From CAUZFZ01 sp963579025 (GTDB taxonomy: Bacteria; Planctomycetota; Planctomycetia; Planctomycetales; Planctomycetaceae): 64,000 nt of DNA. The stretch lies in assembly GCA_963579025.1 (NCBI GenBank), contig CAUZFZ010000021.1:26189-90188 (forward strand), given 5' to 3'. The position numbers and the translations under genes are program-made. The notes under the pieces are model-generated. The model was not told the origin of the DNA. It ran no database searches and saw nothing but the letters and a program-made list of their open reading frames with translations. Positions 56,907-64,000 of the stretch are shown here, in pieces (within the stretch, counting starts at the first letter, position 1; each line of letters starts with the position of its first letter).

Positions 56907-56934
56907 TGCCCCGTCAGTCTCTCGAATCAGGGTT

Positions 56935-57009
56935 GGGTGGCTGGGGTCGAGCAACGCGAGCCCCCAGTAGACACGTCTGGGGGCTCACTTCGTTCGACCC
57001 CAGCCACCC
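56935..57009. repeat. 75-bp palindromic repeat, copy A
   Basis: Perfect outer stem GGGTGGCTGGGGTCGA (56935-56950) / its reverse complement (56994-57009), plus a perfect inner stem GAGCCCCCAG/CTGGGGGCTC (56958-56967/56977-56986). It lies between the convergent ends of the kinase and a DUF1501 gene. A near-identical copy is at 59966-60040, and the window end begins a third. Confidence 0.85.
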
Positions 57010-57059
57010 CGAAATTGAAGACTGACAGAGCAGTTGGCCTTTGCATTCAACCACGCCGT

Positions 57060-58538
57060 TCAGAACAGACCGCTAATCGGACGGCCATCCTGCACAAGTC
57101 GCCGAGGTCGGTTAAGCGTGTCGTGGTATTCGGTCGCCGGATCGATGCCAAGGGCTGTGTAGATCGTGGCGATCAGATCGTAGGGATGCACTGCATCTCG
57201 TTTCGGCCAGGCTCCGTGGCGGTCGGATTCTCCATACGCCTGGCCTGGGCGAACACCACCGCCAGCGATCAGGAAGCTGTAGCATTCCGGCCAGTGATCG
57301 CGTCCGCCCGGCCCGACATTATTGGTTGTCGGCGCGCCGATCTTCGGAGACCGGCCAAACTCACCAATGGCCACAATCATTGTTCGCTCAAGCAGCCCGC
57401 GCGTCGCCATGTCTTCAACAAGTGCCGACAGTGACTGATCGAACACCGGACAACGATGGTCACGCAGCATCGGGAAGTTGTTGCGATGAGTGTCCCACGA
57501 ACCGTCCGGACCTGGCGCCGGTTCATCATCAGATCGAGCCGGCCAGGTCACCTGCACGAATCGCGTCTCGGCTTCGATCAGGCGTCGGGCCAACAGACAG
57601 CTCTGCCCAAACTTCGTCATGCCGTATCGAGCGCGTGTTGTCTCCGATTCATCTTCGAGTCGAAACGCGCTCACGGCCGAGCCGGATCGAACCAGTGACA
57701 ACGCCGACTCGTAATAGTCCTCGAAGGCCGAAGCTCGAGCGTTCGGTAGACTGGCAAGCGCCGTCGAAGCCGATTGTGACTGCGATTCAATAATACGTCG
57801 CAGGTCAACGCGCGCGTGCAGGCGATCGAGGGAAACGCTTTCCGGCAGTGTGAAGCCTTCCAGTCGCAGTGGCTGAGTCGCGTCCTCGTAAATCCCGACG
57901 GGATCGTATGCGCCCCCGAGCAGTCCGGCGGATTGCCCCACACCAATGACGCGGCCTTCCATGACGGGTGCTCCAACGGCGACATTGCTGAACTGCCCGC
58001 TGCGAGCTGTTCGATACCGGGCGATCACCGCACCGACGGACGGCAGGTCTTCACGCGACGGCTCAACCGCCAGGCCGGTGACCGTGAAGTTGCGCGGGTC
58101 GTGCCCGGTCATCAGCATGTAAATGGCGGCCCCGTGATTCCGCAGCCCTTTCGGGTTGACCCCAATCGAACGCACGACTGCGTAATGCTGCGACTGTCTG
58201 GCGAGCATGGGCAGGACCTCGCCCAGATCCAGTCCGGGCGAGTTCGTTGCGATCGGTTTGAACTCGCCGCGAATGCCGTCGGGCGCATTCGGCTTTGGAT
58301 CCCACAGGTCGATATGACTTGGCGATCCCTGCAGATAGACAAGGATCACGGAATCGGCCGTCGCCGATCCAGTCGCGGGCGGGCCGGAATCGGGATTCGC
58401 CTGGGCACGACCTGCGAGCAGTGTCGGCAGTCCCAGTCCAAGCAACGGCAGACCGCCGACCGTCAGCAGTTCACGCCGCGAAGTCGCGCGACAAAGGCGA
58501 CCAGATTGTCCCAGCACAGAGAACATGCCACATCCCAA
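57060..58538 (-). CDS. DUF1501 secreted protein (second copy)
   Basis: A 492-residue DUF1501 family member. It has a Tat-like signal (S-R-R-E-L-L-T-V-G-G followed by a leucine-rich stretch ending R-A-Q-A). Landmarks are L-V-Y-L-Q-G-S-P-S-H-I-D-L-W-D-P-K-P, G-S-W-D-T-H, I-G-E-F-G-R-S-P-K-I and G-R-D-H-W-P-E-C-Y-S. It diverges from the copy at 9362 in length and sequence, so it is a paralogue, not a recent duplicate. It is the 3' gene of a minus-strand group with the propeller and sialidase genes upstream, separated by repeat copy B. Function unknown. Confidence 0.9.
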   Translation of the reverse strand: MGCGMFSVLGQSGRLCRATSRRELLTVGGLPLLGLGLPTLLAGRAQANPDSGPPATGSATADSVILVYLQGSPSHIDLWDPKPNAPDGIRGEFKPIATNSPGLDLGEVLPMLARQSQHYAVVRSIGVNPKGLRNHGAAIYMLMTGHDPRNFTVTGLAVEPSREDLPSVGAVIARYRTARSGQFSNVAVGAPVMEGRVIGVGQSAGLLGGAYDPVGIYEDATQPLRLEGFTLPESVSLDRLHARVDLRRIIESQSQSASTALASLPNARASAFEDYYESALSLVRSGSAVSAFRLEDESETTRARYGMTKFGQSCLLARRLIEAETRFVQVTWPARSDDEPAPGPDGSWDTHRNNFPMLRDHRCPVFDQSLSALVEDMATRGLLERTMIVAIGEFGRSPKIGAPTTNNVGPGGRDHWPECYSFLIAGGGVRPGQAYGESDRHGAWPKRDAVHPYDLIATIYTALGIDPATEYHDTLNRPRRLVQDGRPISGLF

Positions 58539-58601
58539 CCCGTGAGCAAATGAGAGGGCCGCAGATTACGCTGACTTCGTCGCTGACAGTCTAACCGCAG
58601 C

Positions 58602-59927
58602 TCATGGTTGCCGCTCTGTTGCTGGGATTTCGATCACGGTCAGTGCGGACGATTCCATGCGTTTGTTCGGCTGCGCCTCACGCCATCCATCCCACGAAAC
58701 GAACAACGTTTCGCCTTTCTCGTCCAGCACGGAGCAGAAGCAACCGTCCAGGTTGTATCTGCATGATTTCTGAAACGGTCGGTGCAGAAACGCGATGACT
58801 TTACGTTTGTGCGTGCGGACATCGAATTGCACGATTGGCGTGCCGTCCTTCGCCGCGCCGCCGTGAGCACCGGGAACATAGTACAGATACCGACCCGTCG
58901 GATCGGCGTGGATGGACGACACATACCCCTGGGTCCCCACAGCTCCTGGCCCCATCTGACTGAGTCGTTCTGTGCGGACATTGAACGCCCAGATGTCGGC
59001 TTCGCGATGCGATGTTCCGTAGACCACTCCGTCCGGGGTTTCTTTCGTCGCGGACCGCACGTGCGGAGCTTGGCTGGTTGTGATCTCGTTCGTATCCGGA
59101 TCGTACTTCTGTCCGTCCCAGTACAAACGCCCCGTGGTCTTCGAATAAATGACGTATCGGTCGAACCCGCGCGGAGCCGTCTTGATCACTCGTCCGTTCG
59201 ACGTATCGACGGCAAAGAAACGAACGTCCTTAACGCGATAATCCCCCGCAGCCGTTCCGCCATAGAAGATCATGCGCTCTGGATCGAGCACACTGGCCAG
59301 GATGCAATGCTTTGAAACAGGAAAGGCACTGACCACTTCCGTTCGCCCAGACTTCGGATCAGTCTTCAAAACCCATTCGCCGCGAAACCCGTTGGCGTCG
59401 TTCGTCACGCGAGTCGATCCGCGTGTCGTTCCATAATACAGCCAGCCATCGCGCCCGAATTCGATGCGCGTCTGGACCTCCCCGGGTGTGTATTTCATGT
59501 GCGGCGTAATCTGGCCGGAAGTGCGCAGAAAGTCGGCGGTGTTGACCAGCAGGCGAAAGCGGCGAGTTGCCGTATCAAACTCGAACAACATCGCCGTACC
59601 CAACGGCGCCAGGTGATCGCACAACGCCGAGTAGTACTTGCCGTTCCGGACACTCCCGACGCCGCGGAAGCTCCAGGGATTACCCGCGTAGTCCTGCCCC
59701 GGGTAGAACAGAAACGTCACCCGTGGCGGTGTCTTTGCAATCTCGACCCCGTCGAGCAGGTTGGGACCCGGCTTGAGCAGGTCCACCGAGTCGATCGTGA
59801 CACTGGCCTGATTCCCAGGCAGCTTCGGCGGATATGGAAGTGGATACCGAATCTGACCCCAGGCAGGCATAGCCGTGCCAACGATCAGCAACACAATCAT
59901 TTCCAGTCGACTGCAAGGGCGTCGCAT
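58602..59927 (-). CDS. Secreted beta-propeller-like protein of unknown function
   Basis: A 441-residue protein with a signal peptide (E-M-I-V-L-L-I-V-G-T-A-M-P-A-W-G). The mature part is rich in aromatic and glycine residues with blade-like patterns (R-D-G-W-L-Y-Y-G-T-T, G-R-L-Y-W-D-G, D-P-T-G-R-Y-L-Y-Y-V-P), reminiscent of seven-bladed propellers of the lactonase or YVTN type. No catalytic signature is seen. It lies 63 bp upstream of the DUF1501 gene on the same strand and may be co-transcribed with it. Confidence 0.7.
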   Translation of the reverse strand: MRRPCSRLEMIVLLIVGTAMPAWGQIRYPLPYPPKLPGNQASVTIDSVDLLKPGPNLLDGVEIAKTPPRVTFLFYPGQDYAGNPWSFRGVGSVRNGKYYSALCDHLAPLGTAMLFEFDTATRRFRLLVNTADFLRTSGQITPHMKYTPGEVQTRIEFGRDGWLYYGTTRGSTRVTNDANGFRGEWVLKTDPKSGRTEVVSAFPVSKHCILASVLDPERMIFYGGTAAGDYRVKDVRFFAVDTSNGRVIKTAPRGFDRYVIYSKTTGRLYWDGQKYDPDTNEITTSQAPHVRSATKETPDGVVYGTSHREADIWAFNVRTERLSQMGPGAVGTQGYVSSIHADPTGRYLYYVPGAHGGAAKDGTPIVQFDVRTHKRKVIAFLHRPFQKSCRYNLDGCFCSVLDEKGETLFVSWDGWREAQPNKRMESSALTVIEIPATERQP

Positions 59928-59965
59928 ATTGCGCCTCCGCTCTTCGCTGGAATCGAATCAAGGTA

Positions 59966-60040
59966 GGGTGGCTGGGGTCGAACAACGCGAGCCGCCAGTA
60001 AGCACGTCTGGGGACTCACTTCGTTCGACCCCAGCCACCC
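59966..60040. repeat. 75-bp palindromic repeat, copy B
   Basis: The same 16-bp outer stem as copy A is found intact at 59966-59981 and 60025-60040. The inner stem has mismatches (GAGCCGCCAG versus CTGGGGACTC). It lies between two minus-strand genes, upstream of the propeller gene and downstream of the sialidase gene. Confidence 0.85.
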
Positions 60041-60063
60041 TGAAATCTAAGGCTTACAGAAAA

Positions 60064-61647
60064 CTACTCGGCCCGATGCAGCAGCTCGTCGAGCGACAGC
60101 TTCTCGAACACCAGGTCCGACTGACTGCCTTCGTAGACGATGCCGACGTGCGTCTCGTCAATCTGCGAAAGACTGGGATACCCGCGACCACCTCCAACGT
60201 CGAGCAGGATACGGGACTCCTCGGGCCACGTGAGTCCGTCGTCGAAGCTGACTCGAATTGAGTGGTGGTCGCGTGCCTTCTGCGAGTACGGGTTGGCGAA
60301 CAACAGCAGGTGTTTGTTTTCACCGTCTTCTGTGTAGTCAAAGCGAATCGTGCTGCCGTTGCAGTTGGGCTCGATCAAGCCCTTGCGATTGGTCGGATGT
60401 GGACGCCACGTCTTTCCCAGATCGGATGTCACAGCGACCGTGCGGAATTTCGTCGGGCTCTCCGTCCGGCAGTTGAGCATGATTGATCCATCGCCAAGTC
60501 GTACAGCCTGGCATTCGGTATTGTCGTACGATGCCGGGTTGCTCAGGGTCCACGTCACACCATGATCGCGGCTGATCATCAGGTTGGAGAAATGCCGATC
60601 CTGCGCGTCCCGACCCTGGCCGGGCATGACGAGTGTGCCGTCGGGTAAGGCGATTCCCTGCTGCGGAGACGGCGCAAACAGAATCCAGTCTTTGTGTTTG
60701 AGTTTGCGAGTGAGGTTTTCGGGCTGCGACCAGGTCTGACCGTCGTCTTTCGAACGAACCATCAGAAACTGTGCGGTTTTGCCAATCTCGAATCCTGGCT
60801 CGGATCCTCCCTTGCTCCACTGATGCGTGCCGGGACGTCCCCATGTCCACACGGCGGCTACAAAGACTTCTCCGGTTTCCGGATCGACCAGAATACCCGG
60901 ATCCGAGCAACCGTTTTGTTCCTGGGGAAGGCCATCGTACTCGCCCATATCCATGATCACTCGCTGCGCTTCCCAGGATTGACCGCCGTCCGTGCTGCGG
61001 AGCAGCCCGATGTCGATGTCTTCCTGCAGGTCACGAGACGCACGCCGTCGCATGTCATAGGCACACAGCAACGTACCCTTCGGCGTTGTTGCCAGTACCG
61101 CGATTCGGTGAGTGTGTACGCCGTCATCAAAATGTCTGCGAAGTGCGATGCCGATACGTTTGCTGACGTCAGGAGTCTCGTTGTACGGGCGAATGGGCCC
61201 CTCCGACGTTTTGATCTCCGTGCAGACAGCATCAACTCTGTGAGCAAGACTGGCATTTCTCTTCAGGCGACAGGACAGCCACAGAACATTGATTCCCTGG
61301 TCAAGGCGCAAACTCCCTCGAAACGTGATTTCCTGCTTCGCCGTTGTGCCATCTCCGAATCGCATACCTGTGGCAAAAGAGTCTTTGTCGCGTGTGGAAA
61401 ACACGTGTAGTGCATCGATGTCGTTTACGTCATCCGTGCCGGCGAGCGAGAACGTCAATGACGTGACAAAGGTCGCCTTCTCCAGACTCCTGACTCGAAT
61501 TCTGACGATTGGATTGAAGTCATTACGCATCAGCACTGGATGAACCGCCTTGTCCTGTCTTGCGGACACAACAGGCGAATTGGCAAACGCGTTAACTGAC
61601 GACATGGTTAATGCCAGGACAACGCCGGTCACTTGCTTGCTGTTCAC
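60064..61647 (-). CDS. Secreted sialidase-type exoglycosidase (GH33-like)
   Basis: A 527-residue protein with a signal peptide (V-T-G-V-V-L-A-L-T-M-S-S-V-N-A). An N-terminal beta domain of about 150 residues is followed by a sialidase-like six-bladed propeller with five Asp-box repeats, S-T-D-G-G-Q-S-W, S-K-D-D-G-Q-T-W, S-R-D-H-G-V-T-W, T-S-D-L-G-K-T-W and S-F-D-D-G-L-T-W. An H-R-I-A-V-L segment stands where sialidases have the R-I-P arginine. It probably removes terminal sialic acid or a related sugar from external glycans; other exo-glycosidase specificities in this fold cannot be ruled out. REP-type and copy-B repeats flank it. Confidence 0.85.
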   Translation of the reverse strand: MNSKQVTGVVLALTMSSVNAFANSPVVSARQDKAVHPVLMRNDFNPIVRIRVRSLEKATFVTSLTFSLAGTDDVNDIDALHVFSTRDKDSFATGMRFGDGTTAKQEITFRGSLRLDQGINVLWLSCRLKRNASLAHRVDAVCTEIKTSEGPIRPYNETPDVSKRIGIALRRHFDDGVHTHRIAVLATTPKGTLLCAYDMRRRASRDLQEDIDIGLLRSTDGGQSWEAQRVIMDMGEYDGLPQEQNGCSDPGILVDPETGEVFVAAVWTWGRPGTHQWSKGGSEPGFEIGKTAQFLMVRSKDDGQTWSQPENLTRKLKHKDWILFAPSPQQGIALPDGTLVMPGQGRDAQDRHFSNLMISRDHGVTWTLSNPASYDNTECQAVRLGDGSIMLNCRTESPTKFRTVAVTSDLGKTWRPHPTNRKGLIEPNCNGSTIRFDYTEDGENKHLLLFANPYSQKARDHHSIRVSFDDGLTWPEESRILLDVGGGRGYPSLSQIDETHVGIVYEGSQSDLVFEKLSLDELLHRAE

Positions 61648-61882
61648 GAGTCGCTCCTAAGCGAGAAAGGAATGTTCGCAGTACGTGGCCACTTTGACGA
61701 CTGGTGAGTCCAACTCAAGGATGCCAGCGCTGCGTGCTCGTGATGCAGGTAGCGTGACTGCTGCGATGCCGAGCAACACGGCAGGGGCACCGAAAATACA
61801 AGTGGAATTCAGGTCGTAGCTCCGGCATGTCTGGTCTCTCCAGAGAATCTGGTGACTCCAATTAACACATGACTTGAACATT

Positions 61883-61971
61883 TTCAGAATTGCCTTTCCG
61901 TGAGCCGCAGGCGCTAGCCTCGGGCTCAAGGCCAGCGCCTGCGGCTCACAATTCCTGCAGCGAATTCTGAA
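61883..61971. repeat. Near-perfect palindrome between two minus-strand genes
   Basis: GTGAGCCGCAGGCGCTAGCC (61900-61919) pairs with the inverted copy at 61930-61949 (19 of 20 bases), inside a second inverted repeat TTCAGAATT/AATTCTGAA (61883-61891/61963-61971). It ends 6 bp from the stop of the CocE-like gene, so it may double as a terminator hairpin. The rest of 61648-61976 (329 bases) holds no convincing gene. Confidence 0.7.
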
Positions 61972-61976
61972 GTGTC

Positions 61977-63878
61977 CTAAGGCAGCGTGCGCACATTTAA
62001 CCGGGACGCGAGCTTCGGTGAGTGGAACACTCGCTGTGTCGCGATCTGATAATCCGCTTCCGTCGCCTGGAAGATGTCGCAGAACTTCTGCGGGTTGCGG
62101 TCTACCAGCGGGAACCAGGAACTCTGCACCTGAACCATGATGCGGTGACCTGAGCGGAAGCAGTGGTAGACGTCGGGCATCGTGAAACGCACTCGAGTTG
62201 GTTCACCTGGCTTAAACGGTTCGGGTTTCTCGAAGCTGTTACGAAACTTGCCGCGAATCACGTCGCCTCGCACAAGTTGCTGATAGCCGCCCATACGGAC
62301 TTCTTTGGGATTCTCCGCAGCGTCGGGGTAATCATCGGGATAGACGTCGATGACTTTCACGACCCAATCACTGTCGGTGCCGGATGTCGAAACCATGACA
62401 TCGACTTCGATGGGACCGACCAGCGTGACGTCATCTTCCAGTTCGCCGGTCTGATAAACCAGGACGTCCGCCCGTCGGGAAGCGAATCGCTGGTCGGCGA
62501 TCATGTACTCAGCTTTCATGCCGGTGACAATCTCGCTCATGTACCCAACGGGTTTGGCCGGGTCGCTGAGGTACTGGTCGTAAGTGTTCTGATCGTCGCC
62601 GTTGGCCGGCGGGTTAAACGACAGCCGCTCGCCAGCGTGAAAGTACAGGGACCGGGATTGGGTCGTTGCGGGTGGCCACTTGTCGTAACGTCGCCATTGG
62701 TTGGTGCCCATTTCGAACACCCATGCTTCGGGGTGTTTGGCGTCGTCTTTGTCCTTCAAGTGCTGCTCGAAGAAAGGGAACTCGATGTGTTCGCGGTAGA
62801 ACTCGGATGTCTTCGCGTTGAACGGGATATCTCCAAATGACTCCCCATCACCACGCGCCCAGCCACCGTGTCGCCATGGCCCCATCACCAATGTGTTGGT
62901 CGTTTGTGGATTGCGGGCTTCGATGGACTTGTATGTTTCAAGGGCTCCGAACAGGTTCTCGGCATCGAACCAGCCGCCGACCGTCATGACCGCGGGTTTG
63001 ACGTTATTGAGGTGAGGTCGAATGTTGCGAGACTTCCAGAACTCGTCGTAGTTACCGTGCCGCATCGTCTCGATCCAGAACGGGACATCGCCCTTGAGGT
63101 ACTTCGCATCGATCTCGGACAGTGTCTTAATGCGGCGATAAAACTCGTAGCCGTCAGGTGTGCCGTATTCGAATGTCGCCCGCGGAAACTTCTTTGTGGG
63201 CGCGGGGCGTTCCCGACCGTTGCGCGACATCCAGTTGAACATGTGAGCCAGGAAGAATGCTCCGTTGTGATGCCAGTCGTCGCCCATGAACCAGTCATTG
63301 ACGGGTGCCTGAGGCGACGCCGCTTTGATGGCAGGGTGCGAGTCAATGATTCCTGCCGCGGTGTAGAAACCCGGATACGAAATGCCAGCGATTCCGACTC
63401 GGCCGTTGTGACCTTTGACTTTTTTCAGCAGCCATTCGACGGAGTCCCACGTGTCTGTGCTTTCGTCGAATTCGGTCTTCGTTGACTTCTTCGTGATGTG
63501 CGGGCGCATGTGGACGAAGTCCCCTTCGGACATCCACCGGCCGCGCACGTCCTGATAGACGAAGATGTAACCGGCGTTTCCAAACAGCGGGGAGGGGCCC
63601 AGGTTTTCTGGATACTGGTCCGCTCCGTAAGGTCGCACGCTGTACGGCGTGCGCTTCAGCAGCATCGGGTAAGTCTGCGAATCGTCCTTCGGCACGTAGA
63701 CGGATGTGAAGAGTCGTTTGCCGTCACGCATCGGGATGCGGTATTCGTACTTGGTGTAGTGAGCCTTGACGTGTTCGATTCCCTGAGCACTCACGACACC
63801 GGGCAGCAACGCTCCCAGCGCGACCGCAAGAGCAACGCACATCCCGCGCTTGAGTTGGTTCATTGACTCGTTTCCCAT
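61977..63878 (-). CDS. CocE/NonD family secreted hydrolase (peptidase S15-like)
   Basis: A 633-residue protein with a signal peptide (M-C-V-A-L-A-V-A-L-G-A-L-L-P-G). The alpha/beta-hydrolase core is typical of the X-Pro dipeptidyl-peptidase/cocaine esterase family: Y-I-F-V-Y-Q-D-V-R-G-R-W-M-S-E-G-D, nucleophile G-I-S-Y-P-G-F, a D-G-E/D-x-W-x region, and a C-terminal jelly-roll domain (R-V-R-F-T-M-P-D-V-Y-H-C-F-R-S-G-H-R-I-M-V-Q-V). These enzymes cleave acyl or prolyl bonds; the substrate is not known. ATG 63878 is used; 63863 is an alternative. Confidence 0.9.
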   Translation of the reverse strand: MGNESMNQLKRGMCVALAVALGALLPGVVSAQGIEHVKAHYTKYEYRIPMRDGKRLFTSVYVPKDDSQTYPMLLKRTPYSVRPYGADQYPENLGPSPLFGNAGYIFVYQDVRGRWMSEGDFVHMRPHITKKSTKTEFDESTDTWDSVEWLLKKVKGHNGRVGIAGISYPGFYTAAGIIDSHPAIKAASPQAPVNDWFMGDDWHHNGAFFLAHMFNWMSRNGRERPAPTKKFPRATFEYGTPDGYEFYRRIKTLSEIDAKYLKGDVPFWIETMRHGNYDEFWKSRNIRPHLNNVKPAVMTVGGWFDAENLFGALETYKSIEARNPQTTNTLVMGPWRHGGWARGDGESFGDIPFNAKTSEFYREHIEFPFFEQHLKDKDDAKHPEAWVFEMGTNQWRRYDKWPPATTQSRSLYFHAGERLSFNPPANGDDQNTYDQYLSDPAKPVGYMSEIVTGMKAEYMIADQRFASRRADVLVYQTGELEDDVTLVGPIEVDVMVSTSGTDSDWVVKVIDVYPDDYPDAAENPKEVRMGGYQQLVRGDVIRGKFRNSFEKPEPFKPGEPTRVRFTMPDVYHCFRSGHRIMVQVQSSWFPLVDRNPQKFCDIFQATEADYQIATQRVFHSPKLASRLNVRTLP

Positions 63879-63957
63879 TGCTGTTCCGAAACGGAAGATG
63901 GTTGGATTGGTGGAGATTCAGGTGGATTCAGTAGTTCCAGGTTTGGCTGTCCGCGAG

Positions 63958-64000
63958 AAGGGTGGCTGGGGGGGGGGGGGGGCCCGGCCCCCCCCCCGGG
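63958..64000. other. Start of a third palindromic repeat copy running into a G/C homopolymer artefact
   Basis: AGGGTGGCTGGGG at 63958-63971 matches the opening of repeat copies A and B, then the sequence collapses into long G and C runs. The likely reading is that the contig ends inside a repeat and the final ~30 bases are unreliable. Confidence 0.7.

Noticed and set aside
61657..61929. 90-codon minus-strand frame upstream of the sialidase gene
   Set aside because: Its 5' part lies on the palindromic repeat and the rest has no recognisable pattern or ribosome site.

Overview
The window is bacterial and looks like a chromosomal segment of a planctomycete (Planctomycetota, probably the Planctomycetaceae/Fuerstiella side). 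This rests on the gene families present: two DUF1501 secreted proteins, an FGly-type sulfatase, PQQ-like and HEAT-repeat giant secreted proteins, a ThuA-domain protein, a 'sigma factor plus Ser/Thr kinase' pair, GH32/43-like hydrolases, and many short palindromic intergenic repeats. Base composition is moderately GC-rich throughout. No rRNA, tRNA, CRISPR array, phage or intact insertion sequence was recognised. The last ~35 bases are a G/C homopolymer run, so the sequence almost certainly ends at an assembly break inside a repeat.

Layout. 1-4311: 5' part of a fused membrane/spermidine-synthase-like gene running off the left edge, a structured intergenic region, the 3' remnant of an IS91-type transposase, two small membrane proteins and a cloverleaf-shaped palindrome. 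4315-10717: giant secreted HEAT/glycoside-hydrolase-like protein, metallophosphoesterase, DUF1501 protein. 10783-15783: a tight minus-strand operon (dihydrodipicolinate-synthase-like enzyme, DUF3179 protein, ThuA-domain protein, PQQ-like propeller protein). 16061-20945: the prkA-yeaH-spoVR stress module. 21323-33131: Rieske protein, lipoprotein, KAS II-type ketosynthase, amidohydrolase, sulfatase and a 1902-residue HEAT/PQQ protein. 33515-40720: SGNH hydrolase, a heavy-metal-associated (HMA) lipoprotein, PHP-domain protein, double cyanophycinase, an alpha/beta-hydrolase-GDPD fusion and aat. 41115-54967: an exopolysaccharide/O-antigen locus (methyltransferase, three GT4-like glycosyltransferases, a GT-C membrane protein, rmlB, Wza-like, Wzc-like tyrosine kinase, Wzy/WaaL-like). 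55018-56906: overlapping sigma factor and kinase. 57060-63878: secreted DUF1501, propeller, sialidase and CocE-type hydrolase genes.

The most interesting result is that two unrelated genes are each split by a single in-frame TGA exactly where the family has the first cysteine of a CxxC motif: a DUF3179 protein (TGA at 13922-13920, minus strand; W-U-H-L-C) and an HMA-domain lipoprotein (TGA at 34539-34541; M-T-U-G-G-C). In both cases a hairpin follows at the distance expected for a bacterial SECIS element (loop 20-21 nt after the UGA). I interpret both as selenoproteins with UxxC redox/metal sites. Simple ORF calling breaks both genes in two. No selenocysteine machinery gene (selA, selB, selC, selD) was seen in the window, so this predicts it lies elsewhere in the genome.

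Functionally the window mixes degradation of extracellular sulfated or sialylated glycans and peptides, surface polysaccharide assembly, and general stress signalling. Intergenic palindromes of at least six designs sit mostly at 3' ends or between genes.
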